The notes: a model not told the origin generated them from the letters alone. 64,000 nucleotides of DNA from Granulicella cerasi (GCF_025685575.1 NZ_JAGSYD010000001.1:127852-191851), one strand, 5' to 3'. Counted from the first letter of the stretch, positions 44,477-53,426 are shown. Made by a program: numbers and translations.

Positions 44477-46024
44477 TTGCCCCGCCAAATCTTCCGCACC
44501 AAGTCCATCGACAAGCTGATCGCCGAGAGCGAGAACCCCGAACATTCGCTCAAAAAGACGCTCGGCCCCGTCTCGCTCACCGCGCTGGGCGTGGGAGCAG
44601 TCATCGGCTCGGGCATCTTCACCGTCGTCGGCACGGCCATCGGCGGCAATCCGGCCACGCTCGCCAACTGGAAAGAGTCGCCGGTCATCGACCTGATCCT
44701 GCACCACGGCCACGTGGCTGGCCGCCCCGGCGCAGGCCCCGCGCTCGCGCTGTCGATGGTCCTCGTCGCGATCGTTTGCTGCTTCACCGGCCTCTGTTAT
44801 GCGGAACTCGCGAGCATGATCCCCATCGCCGGCTCGGCCTATACCTACACCTACGCCACGCTCGGCGAGCTCATCGCGTGGATCATCGGCTGGGACCTCA
44901 TCCTCGAGTACGCCTTCTCCAACATGAGCGTCTCGGTCGGCTTCGCCGCGCACTTCGTCGATCTTCTCGACTGGTGCGGCCTGCACCTGAACCCGAAGTG
45001 GCTTTCACCGGCCTATCTGCCACAGGGCCTCACCGGCCTTCAGGGCAACACAATCTACTCGCCCGGCTGGCACGCGGGCTTCAATATCCCGGCGTTCCTC
45101 ATCGTCATCCTGCTCACGATGATCCTCGTGCGCGGCATCCGCGAGTCCGCCCGCACCAACAACATCATGGTGCTGGTCAAGCTGGTCGCGATCATCGCGT
45201 TCATCTTCGTCGGGCTGCACTTCATCCACCCGACCAACTACCACCCCTTTGCGCCGAACGGCTGGACCGGCGTGCTCGCCGGTGGCTCAATCATCTTCTT
45301 CACCTACATCGGCTTTGACTCCGTCTCCACCGCCAGCGAGGAGTGCAAAGACCCGCAGCGCGACGTGCCGATCGGCATCATCGCGACGCTCATCATCTGC
45401 ACGATCCTCTACATCGGCGTAGCGCTGGTGCTCACCGGCATCGTGCCGTGGCAGACGGTCATCGGCGACGCGGCCCCGGTGGTGAACGGCCTGAAGCGCC
45501 TGACGCTGCAGACCGGCTCCCCGGTGCTGCACTGGACGCGCCTCGTGGTGCTGCTCGGCGCGATCATCGGCATGATCTCGTCGATCCTCGTCTTCCAACT
45601 CGGCCAGGCCCGCGTGTGGTTTGCGATGAGCCGCGACCGCCTGCTGCCGGACGTCTTCTCTGCACTGCATCCGAAGTTCCGCACCCCGGCCTTTGCGACC
45701 TGGTTCGCGGGCGTGCTCGTGGCGATCCCCGCTGGCCTCTTCGACGTCGGCACGCTCGCCGACCTGTCGAACATCGGCACGCTCTTTGCGTTCGTGCTGG
45801 TGAGCATCGGTGTGCTGGTCCTGCGCAAGAAGCAGCCCGAACGCCGCCGCGGTTTCCGCGTCCCCGGCGGCCCGGTCTTCCCGGTGCTGAGCGTGATCTT
45901 CTGCGTCCTGCTGATGGCAGGCCTCCCCGTCCGCACCTGGGAGCGCTTCTTCATCTGGCTGGTGATCGGCCTCTGCGTGTACTACTTCTACTCGCGCAAG
46001 CGGAGTGAGTTTTACGGGGGATGA
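44477..46024 (+). CDS. APC-family cationic amino-acid permease (YfnA-like)
   Basis: Inner-membrane amino-acid transporter of about 515 residues with 12-14 helices. The N-terminus SIDKLIAESENPEHSLKKTLGPVSLTALGVGAVIGSGIF matches the CAT subfamily over several short blocks, including the substrate-binding GAVIGSGIF. Later blocks GFDSVSTASEECKDPQRD and QLGQARVWFAMSRD are typical. The frame is open back to ATG 44372, but homologues start close to IFRTKSIDKL and a TACAAT box lies at 44427-44432, so TTG 44477 is favoured. The ion-coupled substrate is probably a basic or branched amino acid. Confidence 0.85.
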   Translation: MPRQIFRTKSIDKLIAESENPEHSLKKTLGPVSLTALGVGAVIGSGIFTVVGTAIGGNPATLANWKESPVIDLILHHGHVAGRPGAGPALALSMVLVAIVCCFTGLCYAELASMIPIAGSAYTYTYATLGELIAWIIGWDLILEYAFSNMSVSVGFAAHFVDLLDWCGLHLNPKWLSPAYLPQGLTGLQGNTIYSPGWHAGFNIPAFLIVILLTMILVRGIRESARTNNIMVLVKLVAIIAFIFVGLHFIHPTNYHPFAPNGWTGVLAGGSIIFFTYIGFDSVSTASEECKDPQRDVPIGIIATLIICTILYIGVALVLTGIVPWQTVIGDAAPVVNGLKRLTLQTGSPVLHWTRLVVLLGAIIGMISSILVFQLGQARVWFAMSRDRLLPDVFSALHPKFRTPAFATWFAGVLVAIPAGLFDVGTLADLSNIGTLFAFVLVSIGVLVLRKKQPERRRGFRVPGGPVFPVLSVIFCVLLMAGLPVRTWERFFIWLVIGLCVYYFYSRKRSEFYGG

Positions 46025-46509
46025 TGAGAACGTTTCTCAAGACGATTGCAGTAATGGCGGCTCTGACCGCCTTTACTATTGGCGGTTTCTGGTGGCACCT
46101 GCAACACTCCTTTAGTGCTGCTATCTCCTGGCGTTCAAAGGAGACTTGCAGTAACCGAGTGCCATGCACCTTTACCCTTGGCCAGATTTTCCCAGGCGAA
46201 TGGGACCATCTCATAGTCTTCGATATGACTGCCTCAGAAGACGAAATTCACGCAGTTGTAGGTACTTCCGTCGAGCGTCCAGAGCTTCAGCGCCTGATTG
46301 TTTTCATGCAAGGGGATAAGGTCGTGAACCTCGTCACTGAAGCTCAGGGAGTAGAACATCCCAATCGCGATGAAGTTCTCTTCGAGCAGGTTGCAGAAAA
46401 CGGTAAACACCAAACTATCCGACGCGAATGGGGTTTTGTTGCAGGTAGAGAGTCCGACACATCGCCGCTCGTCCTTACGCGTATCTTGCCCGGGCAAGTT
46501 GTGATTTGA
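46021..46509 (+). CDS. Membrane-anchored hypothetical protein
   Basis: A 162-residue protein with one N-terminal transmembrane segment (about residues 7-24, TIAVMAALTAFTIGGFWW) and a soluble extracytoplasmic domain containing LGQIFPGEWDHLIVFDMTASEDEI and two Cys (CSNRVPC). Its start overlaps the permease stop (ATGA), so it may be co-translated. A/T content is higher than in the permease, suggesting separate origin. It ends 11 nt before the convergent RES gene. No family recognised. Confidence 0.62.
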   Translation: MMRTFLKTIAVMAALTAFTIGGFWWHLQHSFSAAISWRSKETCSNRVPCTFTLGQIFPGEWDHLIVFDMTASEDEIHAVVGTSVERPELQRLIVFMQGDKVVNLVTEAQGVEHPNRDEVLFEQVAENGKHQTIRREWGFVAGRESDTSPLVLTRILPGQVVI

Positions 46510-46520
46510 TGAGCGTCCCT

Positions 46521-46994
46521 TTAATACCTCGAGCTTGCCGCGAACATCCTCGGATCAAACCGAAAGGGTCTGCTCTGCACAATCTTGAGCTGCTGCATCT
46601 TCTCATGTTGCGGGTTGATCAGAATATTCCATTCCACGTCGACCAGTACCGAAGGCACGCGTATCGCCAGCGATTGCTGAGACTTCGACCAGGCATCCCC
46701 CGAACGCTGTGTTAGTTCGGAACGGAATCCCCAGTCTTTCGGCGTTTTCTTCGCGGCTAAAAGATCGGTGTTCAAATCGACCGGTACCTCTGCCTGAATC
46801 GCAATCAAATCATCCGGTGCTTCATCAGTAGGGCCAATGTGTACAAACAGTTCAAGCGCTGCTAGCGCAAGGCTGTCCGAGGTGTACACCATCGACGTTC
46901 CCGCAGAGTTCCAACGACCTCCGAGCAGACGTGCGCCTTCACCAGAGAATGCCGATGCAGCATGTCGCTGCCGGCAAATCCGCCAAACCAGCAT
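46521..46994 (-). CDS. RES-domain toxin
   Basis: Type II toxin of 157 residues with the RES fold; characterised relatives (MbcT-type) deplete cellular NAD+. Visible family residues are the N-terminal WRICR arginines, GGRWN, the Tyr in SMVYTS, the Glu in LAALELFVH and the late Ser in RVPSVLV. All positions appear intact, so an active toxin is plausible. Its start overlaps by 1 nt (TGATG) the stop of the upstream Xre-type antitoxin gene. Confidence 0.88.
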   Translation of the reverse strand: MLVWRICRQRHAASAFSGEGARLLGGRWNSAGTSMVYTSDSLALAALELFVHIGPTDEAPDDLIAIQAEVPVDLNTDLLAAKKTPKDWGFRSELTQRSGDAWSKSQQSLAIRVPSVLVDVEWNILINPQHEKMQQLKIVQSRPFRFDPRMFAASSRY

Positions 46995-47428
46995 CAGCTA
47001 TAAACTCCGTAGTCGATGCGAAGCAGTATGGTTTCTACGGTCTTGGCTCCCGCATCGGTGTCCAGCAGATCCAGCGGAACCTCCTCGCCTAAGGCGAGGT
47101 TCGGGCTCTGCAGCCAACGTGATGCCTTCGCCGAACTGCCCAGCGTATCCTCCGCCTTCGCGAAGACACGAGCCAAGCGCATCATGCGGTCGCTCTCCTC
47201 GGAAGAAAGCCGCGAATTGTTCGCGATACGTCGGCTCAGCGTTCGATCGCTGATGCCGACCACCTTCGCCAGCGTCTTCCGCTCCACGGAGAGCCCAGCC
47301 GCCAGAAACGGCAAGGTGCCTACCGGTAGACCCTCACGCGTGATCACGCGAAGATCCGTATCGGTCTCCACCTTGCGCTTGAGGATCTTGCGTCCGCCGA
47401 GTACCGTCGCGATTGCCGAAGCCGTCAT
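46994..47428 (-). CDS. Xre/MbcA/ParS-type antitoxin of RES toxin
   Basis: Antitoxin and probable autoregulator of 144 residues. An HTH covers about residues 46-70 (ERKTLAKVVGISDRTLSRRIANN), followed by the ParS/MbcA C-terminal toxin-binding domain (LARVFAKAEDTLGSSAKASRWLQSPNLALGEEVPLDLLDTDAG). It precedes the RES gene with a 1-nt overlap, matching the standard MbcA-MbcT order. Confidence 0.88.
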   Translation of the reverse strand: MTASAIATVLGGRKILKRKVETDTDLRVITREGLPVGTLPFLAAGLSVERKTLAKVVGISDRTLSRRIANNSRLSSEESDRMMRLARVFAKAEDTLGSSAKASRWLQSPNLALGEEVPLDLLDTDAGAKTVETILLRIDYGVYS

Positions 47429-47470
47429 ACGCCAATTGTCCGCTTCCGTTCGCCAAATGGCAACATTCGG

Positions 47471-48412
47471 TTACGCCTGCCGACGCTTGCGTCCGCTCAT
47501 CAGGTAGATCGCGGCGCGTAGCTCCAGCAGCGGGTCATCGCTCGGCTCGATGCCGTCCGTGCGCGGGATGGGGTCGAAGATGATCTGCTTCTGTTGGGCT
47601 TCCGTGTCGGCGACCGGCGCCGTAAGCGTCAGCGTGCCGAGCTCCACCACAGGGCGGTCGGCGGGCCAGTGGATCGTGGCGTCGTCCACCACATCACCCG
47701 GCGCCGCGAGTTGCAACTGCACGCTGAAGACCACCGGCGCGGCGCCTACGCGCTCAACGATCTCGTCCACGAGGAAGTCTGCAGGCTTCTCCTTCAGCGT
47801 CGCTTCGTCCGCGAACTGGTTGCCCGCGGCCGGAACGATGCGGTAACGGCCGAACTGCTCCTTGCCCTCGGCGTTGAGGAACTTCATCGCCGTCACGCCG
47901 AAGTAGGTGTCCGTGGCGAAGCTCGCGGGCGTGGGCTTGGGCGTCTGCACGAAGGCCAGCGCAGCAGGGTGCGCGCCGAGGAATGCCTCCAGCGGCGACC
48001 CGCTGAGATTCGCCGGATCGCTCGCAGCGAGAGCGCGCAGGAACTCGAGGAACTCCGCGCCGGTGCGCGTCGGGAAGCCGTCCGTGGAGTGCGAGACGAT
48101 GTCCGTGTGTACATGCTGCGCGAGCATGAAGCGAATCGCAAAGCCGCGCGGGTTCGCGTTGGGGTCGGCGTCCGGGATCAGCGGCAGGCCGGTCGAGTTC
48201 GAGAAGCGCACGACAACCGGCGTCGACGGCTGGTTGAGATGCTGCGCGCGCGAAATGCTCGCCGCAGTGCCCGACGGCTTAAACTCGCCGGTGAGCATGA
48301 TGCCCTTGGCGTGCGCAGGGCGAAAGCCCGGAAATTCTCCAAAGATCTTGTGGAACTGGGCCAGCAGATCCTGACTCAGGGCCAGCAGCTTCTCATCGTT
48401 CGGTAGCGGCAT
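47471..48412 (-). CDS. Catalase-family heme protein (SrpA-like)
   Basis: A 313-residue minimal catalase-like protein. The distal His region is RPAHAKGIMLTGEFKPSG; the fold continues with STPVVVRFSNSTGLPLIPDADPNANPRGFAIRFML, typical of SrpA-type catalases, which are often weak peroxidases. ATG 48412 is chosen because GGAG lies 7 nt upstream; the longer frame to 48481 adds an unrelated Cys/Trp-rich segment. No signal peptide is seen with this start. It is divergent from the LuxR regulator across 159 nt and could be its target. Confidence 0.83.
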   Translation of the reverse strand: MPLPNDEKLLALSQDLLAQFHKIFGEFPGFRPAHAKGIMLTGEFKPSGTAASISRAQHLNQPSTPVVVRFSNSTGLPLIPDADPNANPRGFAIRFMLAQHVHTDIVSHSTDGFPTRTGAEFLEFLRALAASDPANLSGSPLEAFLGAHPAALAFVQTPKPTPASFATDTYFGVTAMKFLNAEGKEQFGRYRIVPAAGNQFADEATLKEKPADFLVDEIVERVGAAPVVFSVQLQLAAPGDVVDDATIHWPADRPVVELGTLTLTAPVADTEAQQKQIIFDPIPRTDGIEPSDDPLLELRAAIYLMSGRKRRQA

Positions 48413-48571
48413 CGATCGTCTCCAGCAAAGCGGAAGTGGTTGTGCTCTACTTTCGCATACCTTGAGGACACCACTCTCCACAGCGGAGTAAAGGCTGTAA
48501 TTTCAGTTGCATATAGCTGCAGGTCGGGTAAAGTGGACGTAGCTCCCCACAAGATCCTCAGGCCACGATTC

Positions 48572-49750
48572 ATGTCCTCACCCGCGATGAACCCCATCGA
48601 CGCCATCCCGTCTTTGCTTTCCACGCTTTATGAAGCGGCCGCTACGCCAGAGCGGTGGCAGCCGTTCCTGCTGGAGTTGAGCCAGCGGATGCAGGCGACG
48701 CACGCCTACCTGCTGGCCGATGCGCCCGCCGCGCCCGACAAGCGCAGCTACCTGTTGCATGGCTTTACGCCGAACGACATGCAGCGCTACGCCGACCACT
48801 ACTTCGCACAGGACATCGCGCTCGAACGCGCTCTGCATCATGTCTCGCGCAACGGCCGCTTCACCGGCACGCTTGATTTCCTGGTGCCTACCAGCGAGTT
48901 GAAGAAGCTTGAAATCTACGCCGACTTCATGGTGCCCGTCGGCCTGATGCACCAGATCTCTACCGCGACCGGCCCGGTGGGCCCGTTCGCTTCGCACGGC
49001 GTCGCGGTCTGGCGGCCCGAGAATGCCAAGCCGTTCGATGCCGTCGATCTGCAGGTGCTGGATGTGCTGGCACCGCACCTGCAGCAGGCGCTGCTGCTCA
49101 ATGCGCGACTCTGCGAGATGGCCGAACTGCAGCAGGTGTTGGAGTACGGACTTGACGCGAGCCGCACGGCGCTGGTGGCGCTCACCGCGCAAGGCCGCGT
49201 CACTGCGGTTTCGCCTCATGCGCGCCGCTTGCTGGAAGCGGGCAAGGGCCTGCGGCTCTTCGCCGACACATTGCTGGCGGACGCGCCCGAGCACGACCGC
49301 GAGTTGCAGCAGCTGGTACGTGGAGCCTGCGAGGCAACGTCGCCAGAGGGGTCGCTGTTGCCGCCGGGAGGCTCGCTGCGCGTTCATACGCCGGACGCAG
49401 GCGTCGGCATCATCGCGCATGTGCGCCCGTTCCTCTCGCGGCAATCGGGCGCCATGGCTTCCACCGCCGCGCTGGTGCTGCTGGCGGATCCGAGCGACAA
49501 GCCGCCGGCCCGAGCCGACATTCTGCGCGACCTTTTCGGCCTCACACCGGTCGAGATTCGCCTGTGCCAGTTGCTGCTGTGCACGGAGAGCGTGCGCGAG
49601 GCCGCCGAGCAGGCCCGGCTTTCGTATACCACCGGGCGTTTCCACCTGAAGCAGATCTTTCGCAAGTGCGGCATTAGCCGGCAAATCGAGCTGGTGCAGT
49701 TGCTGCTTTCGCTTCCCGGCAGCGACGACACCGCCGCCCCGCGACCTTGA
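48572..49750 (+). CDS. LuxR-type transcriptional regulator
   Basis: DNA-binding regulator of 392 residues. The C-terminal LuxR/NarL helix-turn-helix is in FGLTPVEIRLCQLLLCTESVREAAEQARLSYTTGRFHLKQIFRKCG. The N-terminal two thirds (SLLSTLYEAAATPERWQPFL, FVPVGLMHQIS-like regions) look like a PAS/GAF-type sensor of unknown ligand. Start ATG 48572 is used; a second ATG follows at 48587. It is divergent from the catalase-family gene, which suggests oxidative-stress control; that link is inference. Confidence 0.78.
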   Translation: MSSPAMNPIDAIPSLLSTLYEAAATPERWQPFLLELSQRMQATHAYLLADAPAAPDKRSYLLHGFTPNDMQRYADHYFAQDIALERALHHVSRNGRFTGTLDFLVPTSELKKLEIYADFMVPVGLMHQISTATGPVGPFASHGVAVWRPENAKPFDAVDLQVLDVLAPHLQQALLLNARLCEMAELQQVLEYGLDASRTALVALTAQGRVTAVSPHARRLLEAGKGLRLFADTLLADAPEHDRELQQLVRGACEATSPEGSLLPPGGSLRVHTPDAGVGIIAHVRPFLSRQSGAMASTAALVLLADPSDKPPARADILRDLFGLTPVEIRLCQLLLCTESVREAAEQARLSYTTGRFHLKQIFRKCGISRQIELVQLLLSLPGSDDTAAPRP

Positions 49751-49797
49751 GCCTCCGCAAGCGTCTAATCTTGTAGGAGAGGTCTTCTAGAACTGCC

Positions 49798-50478
49798 ATG
49801 CGCACCATTGATATGACCAACGGAGCTCGCGTCGTTTCGACCCGCTCCACCGCAAGCCTGCTCAGCCAGGTACTTTGGATCACCGCTGCCGGTTTCGTCA
49901 CCACCGCGGCCGGCGCATATGTCGCGCCGATGCTGCTGGGTGGTATTGGCTTCGGCGTGCTGTTTCTCGCAACCTTTGCACTCATCCTTGCCGTGAACAT
50001 GACCGCCCGTAAATCGCCCGGGCTGGCGCTGGTGCTCTTCTACGCATTCACGTTTCTGATGGGCGTCGAAGTCGGCCCCGTCATCAAGGCGTATCTGCAC
50101 ATCCCCGGGGGACAGCTTGTCGTCTTTCAAGCTGCGGGAACGACCGCGCTCGGCATGGCCATCATGGCCGTCGTCGCGCAGATCGCGAACTTCGACTACC
50201 AGCGCGTCGGCCGCACGGCGTTCTGGTGCCTGATCGGATTGTGCCTCGTCGGCCTGCTCGGCTCGTTCGTGCACATCGTCTCGCCGGGCCTGTACGCGTG
50301 GGCTTCGCTGGCGATCTTCAGCGTGCTTCTGCTGGTGGACTTCATGCGTCTCCGCGACGGAGCCATGGGGCTCGCGCCGGTGCAGATGGCGCTGAGCATC
50401 TACCTCGACGCGTTGAACATCTTCATGGCGCTGCTGCAGATCTTCGGCGGCAGCAATAACTCGCGCTCACGTAACTAA
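49798..50478 (+). CDS. Bax inhibitor-1 family membrane protein (YccA-like)
   Basis: Seven-helix inner-membrane protein of 226 residues. Helices run from about residue 22 to 220 with the family segments AGGFVTTAAGAYVAP-like helix 1, GVEVGPVIKAYL, VVAQIANFDYQR and C-terminal VDFMRLRDGAMG plus ALSIYLDALNIFMALLQIFGG. The conserved acidic pair in the last helices (D in LYLD/VDF) fits the pH-gated calcium-leak model for BsYetJ, a well-studied relative. It is followed by a strong terminator. Confidence 0.86.
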   Translation: MRTIDMTNGARVVSTRSTASLLSQVLWITAAGFVTTAAGAYVAPMLLGGIGFGVLFLATFALILAVNMTARKSPGLALVLFYAFTFLMGVEVGPVIKAYLHIPGGQLVVFQAAGTTALGMAIMAVVAQIANFDYQRVGRTAFWCLIGLCLVGLLGSFVHIVSPGLYAWASLAIFSVLLLVDFMRLRDGAMGLAPVQMALSIYLDALNIFMALLQIFGGSNNSRSRN

Positions 50479-50499
50479 CGCATCGCCATTGCAGCAAGA

Positions 50500-50524
50500 G
50501 CGGGGACACACACTGTGTCCCCGC
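50500..50524. terminator. Bidirectional intrinsic terminator
   Basis: GCGGGGACACA (50500-50510), loop CAC, TGTGTCCCCGC (50514-50524). It lies between the rightward BI-1 gene and the leftward darcynin gene and may serve both. Confidence 0.75.
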
Positions 50525-50531
50525 TTCTGCT

Positions 50532-50909
50532 TTAAGCCGCGTGGATCATCGCGGGGTAGTTGGCTTCCATCGCCGGCAGGATGTTGACGACCTCGAAGTA
50601 GTGGTCCCAGAAGAGCGTCTCGCGCAGGTGGTCGGCGATCCACGCCCACGCGTTGAGGTCGATGGTCTCCCACAGCAGCAGGTCCGAGGCCACCGCGCTG
50701 AAGGCTTCCGTCTCGAAGTACCGGAGCTTCACCTGCGGGCGTTTCCGCAGGATCGGGAAGACGGTCGTCTTAAAGAACGCCTCGCGCTCGTGGTTCGGCA
50801 GGTCAAGCCAATGGCGCGTGGTCTTCACCAGCATGAAGATGTGGAAGGTTCCGGCAAGTCCTTCGTGCTCGGAAAGTACAGCGTCAGGTGCAAAAGATTC
50901 AGTAGGCAT
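50532..50909 (-). CDS. Darcynin-family protein
   Basis: A 125-residue soluble protein of the darcynin family. Characteristic segments include TFHIFMLVKTTRHWLDL, FFKTTVFPILRKRPQVKLRYFETEAFSA, DLLLWETIDLNAW and ETLFWDHYFEVVNILPAMEANY. The family has no firmly established function; the fold is thought to be a ferredoxin-like dimer. ATG 50909 has AAGGAG 11 nt upstream. It is divergent from a TetR gene across 37 nt containing a palindrome, so it is almost certainly repressed by that regulator. Confidence 0.85.
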   Translation of the reverse strand: MPTESFAPDAVLSEHEGLAGTFHIFMLVKTTRHWLDLPNHEREAFFKTTVFPILRKRPQVKLRYFETEAFSAVASDLLLWETIDLNAWAWIADHLRETLFWDHYFEVVNILPAMEANYPAMIHAA

Positions 50910-50932
50910 CGTGTGTTTCACTCCTTGCTCTC

Positions 50933-50955
50933 TATAATGTGAGCAAATGCTCACA
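50933..50955 (+). promoter_or_regulatory. -10 box and palindromic operator overlapping TetR start
   Basis: TATAAT (50933-50938) is followed by an 18-bp palindrome TGTGAGCA-aa-TGCTCACA (50938-50955) that spans ATG 50947. The spacing implies a leaderless TetR mRNA starting near its own ATG. The site also lies upstream of the darcynin gene. Repressor binding should control both genes. Confidence 0.7.
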
Positions 50956-51579
50956 AAGAAAACTCGCGTTTCCGCGCCTCGCAAACGGGTCTCCCGGAAG
51001 GTCGCAAACCCGCGTAAACAGCCGTCGCAGGAGCGCTCCAAGGAAACGGTTTCGGTGATTCTCGAAGCCGCTGCTCGCGTTCTCGAACGCAAAGGGCTCG
51101 AGGGTTTCAACACCAACGCGGTCGCAGAGGCCGCTGGTGTGAGCATCGGCTCGCTCTACCAGTACTTTCCGAACAAGGATTCGCTCACCCTCGCGCTCAT
51201 CCAGCTCTTCGAGCAAGAGCTTCACGCGGCGTATCTGCAGGCCGTTGAAGAGACGGAAGGAGCGTCGCTCGAAGAGACCTTCCGCGCTCTGGTGAAGCAT
51301 CAGTACCGCGTGCATCATCGCCGCCCAGCGCTGCACCGTTTGCTCGAAGCGGAAGAAGACCGCCTGCGCCCGGAAGAGCCTGCCGACGAAGATGCCGTGG
51401 AAGAGACGCTGCTGCGTCGCCTCCACCTGCATCGCAAATCTCCGCGCGCACAGCGCGTTGAAGAAATCGCCGACATCTTCACCATCTCGCGGGCCATGAT
51501 CGACGAAACCCTGCGCGAAGGGGCGACAGAAGCCGCCGTCGTGCGCCGCACGATGCGCGCGCTGCAGGGATATCTGTAG
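50947..51579 (+). CDS. TetR-family repressor
   Basis: DNA-binding repressor of 210 residues with a basic N-terminal tail. The HTH is VAEAAGVSIGSLYQYFPNKDSLTLAL (about residues 59-85), preceded by the TetR helix ILEAAARVLERKGLEGF. The remaining helices form the ligand pocket. It has no SD; ATG 50947 lies 8 nt after TATAAT and is covered by the palindrome, indicating tight autorepression. Target is the divergent darcynin gene; the downstream DUF2071 gene (67 nt later) may also belong to the regulon. Confidence 0.88.
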   Translation: MLTKKTRVSAPRKRVSRKVANPRKQPSQERSKETVSVILEAAARVLERKGLEGFNTNAVAEAAGVSIGSLYQYFPNKDSLTLALIQLFEQELHAAYLQAVEETEGASLEETFRALVKHQYRVHHRRPALHRLLEAEEDRLRPEEPADEDAVEETLLRRLHLHRKSPRAQRVEEIADIFTISRAMIDETLREGATEAAVVRRTMRALQGYL

Positions 51580-51646
51580 AGCTTCGCCAACAATCGTCGA
51601 TTTCCATTGAAACGAGTCGGTCGCTTCTGCATCTTAGAAACTAACG

Positions 51647-52384
51647 ATGTCCACGTTCCTCACAGCCGATTGGCGCAAGCTCATCATGGCGCAGTATGAA
51701 GTCGCGCCCGAGCGCCTTGCGCCGTACATGCCTGCGGGCGTGGAGCTCGACCTGTTCGAGGGCAAGTGCTACGTCTCGCTCGTCGGTTTTCTCTTCGACC
51801 ACGTGCGCCTGAAGGGCCTGCCGATCCCCGGCCATACGTCATTTGAAGAGATCAACCTGCGCTTTTACGTGCGTCGCCCGAACGCGCCGGACGGTCAGTC
51901 GCGGCGCGGCGTGGTCTTCATCCGCGAGTTCGTGCCGCGCTCGGCGATCACGTGGATCGCGCGCGCCTTCTATGGCGAACCCTACTCGACCATGCCCACG
52001 CAGCATCACATCCGCGGCAATGAGCACACGCTCTTCGTCGAGTATGGCTGGAAGCACCACGGCATGTGGCAGAGCGTCGGCGTAGAGGCCGAACTGCGCG
52101 CGCGTGAGATCCCGCCCGGCACGATCGAGGAGTTCATCACCGAGCACTACTGGGGCTACACGCGGCGCAAGGACGGCACCACCTGGGAGTACGCCGTGCA
52201 TCATCCGCGCTGGCAGGTGTACCCGATCAAGCGCTTCGATATCTCGGCAGATTTCGGTGAGCTTTACGGCTCCGTGATGGCGGGAATCGATCCCAAGCAG
52301 CCCGCGCATGTGTTGCTGGCCGAGGGCTCGCACATTACCGTCGACTCGCACGCGCCCGACCGCATCGTCACGCCTACGGCGTAA
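51647..52384 (+). CDS. DUF2071 (YqjF-like) protein
   Basis: Cytosolic protein of 245 residues of the DUF2071 family. Visible blocks are ADWRKLIMAQYEVAPERLAPYMPAGVELDLFEG, GHTSFEEINLRFYVR and GVVFIREFVPRSAITWIARAFYGEPY. The structure is a beta-barrel-like fold of unknown catalytic role; a B. subtilis relative is YqjF, whose gene responds to aromatic compounds. It follows the TetR gene in the same direction. Its end overlaps the convergent FN3 lipoprotein gene by 11 nt. Confidence 0.84.
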   Translation: MSTFLTADWRKLIMAQYEVAPERLAPYMPAGVELDLFEGKCYVSLVGFLFDHVRLKGLPIPGHTSFEEINLRFYVRRPNAPDGQSRRGVVFIREFVPRSAITWIARAFYGEPYSTMPTQHHIRGNEHTLFVEYGWKHHGMWQSVGVEAELRAREIPPGTIEEFITEHYWGYTRRKDGTTWEYAVHHPRWQVYPIKRFDISADFGELYGSVMAGIDPKQPAHVLLAEGSHITVDSHAPDRIVTPTA

Positions 52385-53426
52385 CGCTCGCCGTTGCCGC
52401 CGCGCTTTCGTTGCCGTGGCGGTCCACTGCGGTCACGCGCCAGGTATAGGCCACGCCTTCCTTCGCCGTAGCGTCGTGGAAAGCGGGCGTCGCTATCGGC
52501 TTGTCGTTGAGGCGAAGGCGCGCGCCAGCGGAGTCCACCCGGTAGACGTTGTAGCCCGCAAGGTCCGCGTCCTCGACAGGGTCCCAGATGAGGTCAACCG
52601 CCCAGGTGCCGTTCTCCGCGCGGAAGCCAGCGGTGGTGAGTCCCTGCGGCGCGGGCGGAGGGTAGACGTCATGCAGCGTGTAACTGACGGCCGCGTCTTC
52701 CCCCAGCAACTTCAGCGAGCGGTTGCCGAGCGAAACGCTCTTCTCGCGGTGCGCGCTGTAGCGATACGGCACGTCCTCCTTCGCGGAGGTGTCGACCATG
52801 CGGCCGGGGTCGCCACCGCCTTCGGGCTTCAGCAACACAGGCTTGGTCGCGCCCGCCGCGGTGCGCTCGACCGTCACGTCGCCAGCGTCCGGCACAGGCT
52901 GCCACTGCAACACCACGCCCAGTCGCGAACCCTGCGCGCGCAGCGTCGCCATCACCGGCGGCGCATTGCCCCCGGCCACGAAAACCGGATCGCTCGCTCC
53001 CGCAGAGCGCCCGCGAGCGTTCAGCAATTCAATGCGATAGCCCAGCAGCTTGGGTGCGCCGGCGGAGAACTGCAAGGGGAGCGCGTCGGTGATCTCGTGC
53101 ACGCTGCCCGGGGCGACCGGTAGCGTCAGCGCGATCAACGCCAGACAGGGGCCATGCTCCACTTCGCGGCAAAGCTGCGCCCGCAGAGCATCGCGGTCGC
53201 GCAGCAGCACGCCATCGGTCGTGCGCGTGCTCACGGTGAAACGTACGGTGACGCGGTCTCCCACGCGCTCGGCGGAGAGTTTGCGCGCAAAAGCCGGCAG
53301 GTGCAGGGAAGGCGGCTTGGGCACTCCCGGGCTGGCGCAACCGGCCAATGCCAGTAAAATCCCACCCAGCGCCGCTGCGCTTCCCCGCTGCCATAAACCG
53401 TTCCGCATCGACTCTGAGCCTAGCAT
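52374..53426 (-). CDS. Fibronectin type III lipoprotein
   Basis: Surface lipoprotein of about 350 residues. Signal peptide GILLALAGC has an intact lipobox (LAGC). The mature protein contains beta domains, with recognisable FN3-type ends in VDLIWDPVEDADLAGYNVYR and VAYTWRVTAVDRHGNES. Such domains bind carbohydrates or proteins; no catalytic motif was found. Start may be 53426 (with GGGAAAGA just upstream) or ATG 53408. It is divergent from the Xre-cupin gene over 178 nt. Function unknown. Confidence 0.78.
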   Translation of the reverse strand: MLGSESMRNGLWQRGSAAALGGILLALAGCASPGVPKPPSLHLPAFARKLSAERVGDRVTVRFTVSTRTTDGVLLRDRDALRAQLCREVEHGPCLALIALTLPVAPGSVHEITDALPLQFSAGAPKLLGYRIELLNARGRSAGASDPVFVAGGNAPPVMATLRAQGSRLGVVLQWQPVPDAGDVTVERTAAGATKPVLLKPEGGGDPGRMVDTSAKEDVPYRYSAHREKSVSLGNRSLKLLGEDAAVSYTLHDVYPPPAPQGLTTAGFRAENGTWAVDLIWDPVEDADLAGYNVYRVDSAGARLRLNDKPIATPAFHDATAKEGVAYTWRVTAVDRHGNESAAATASVTP

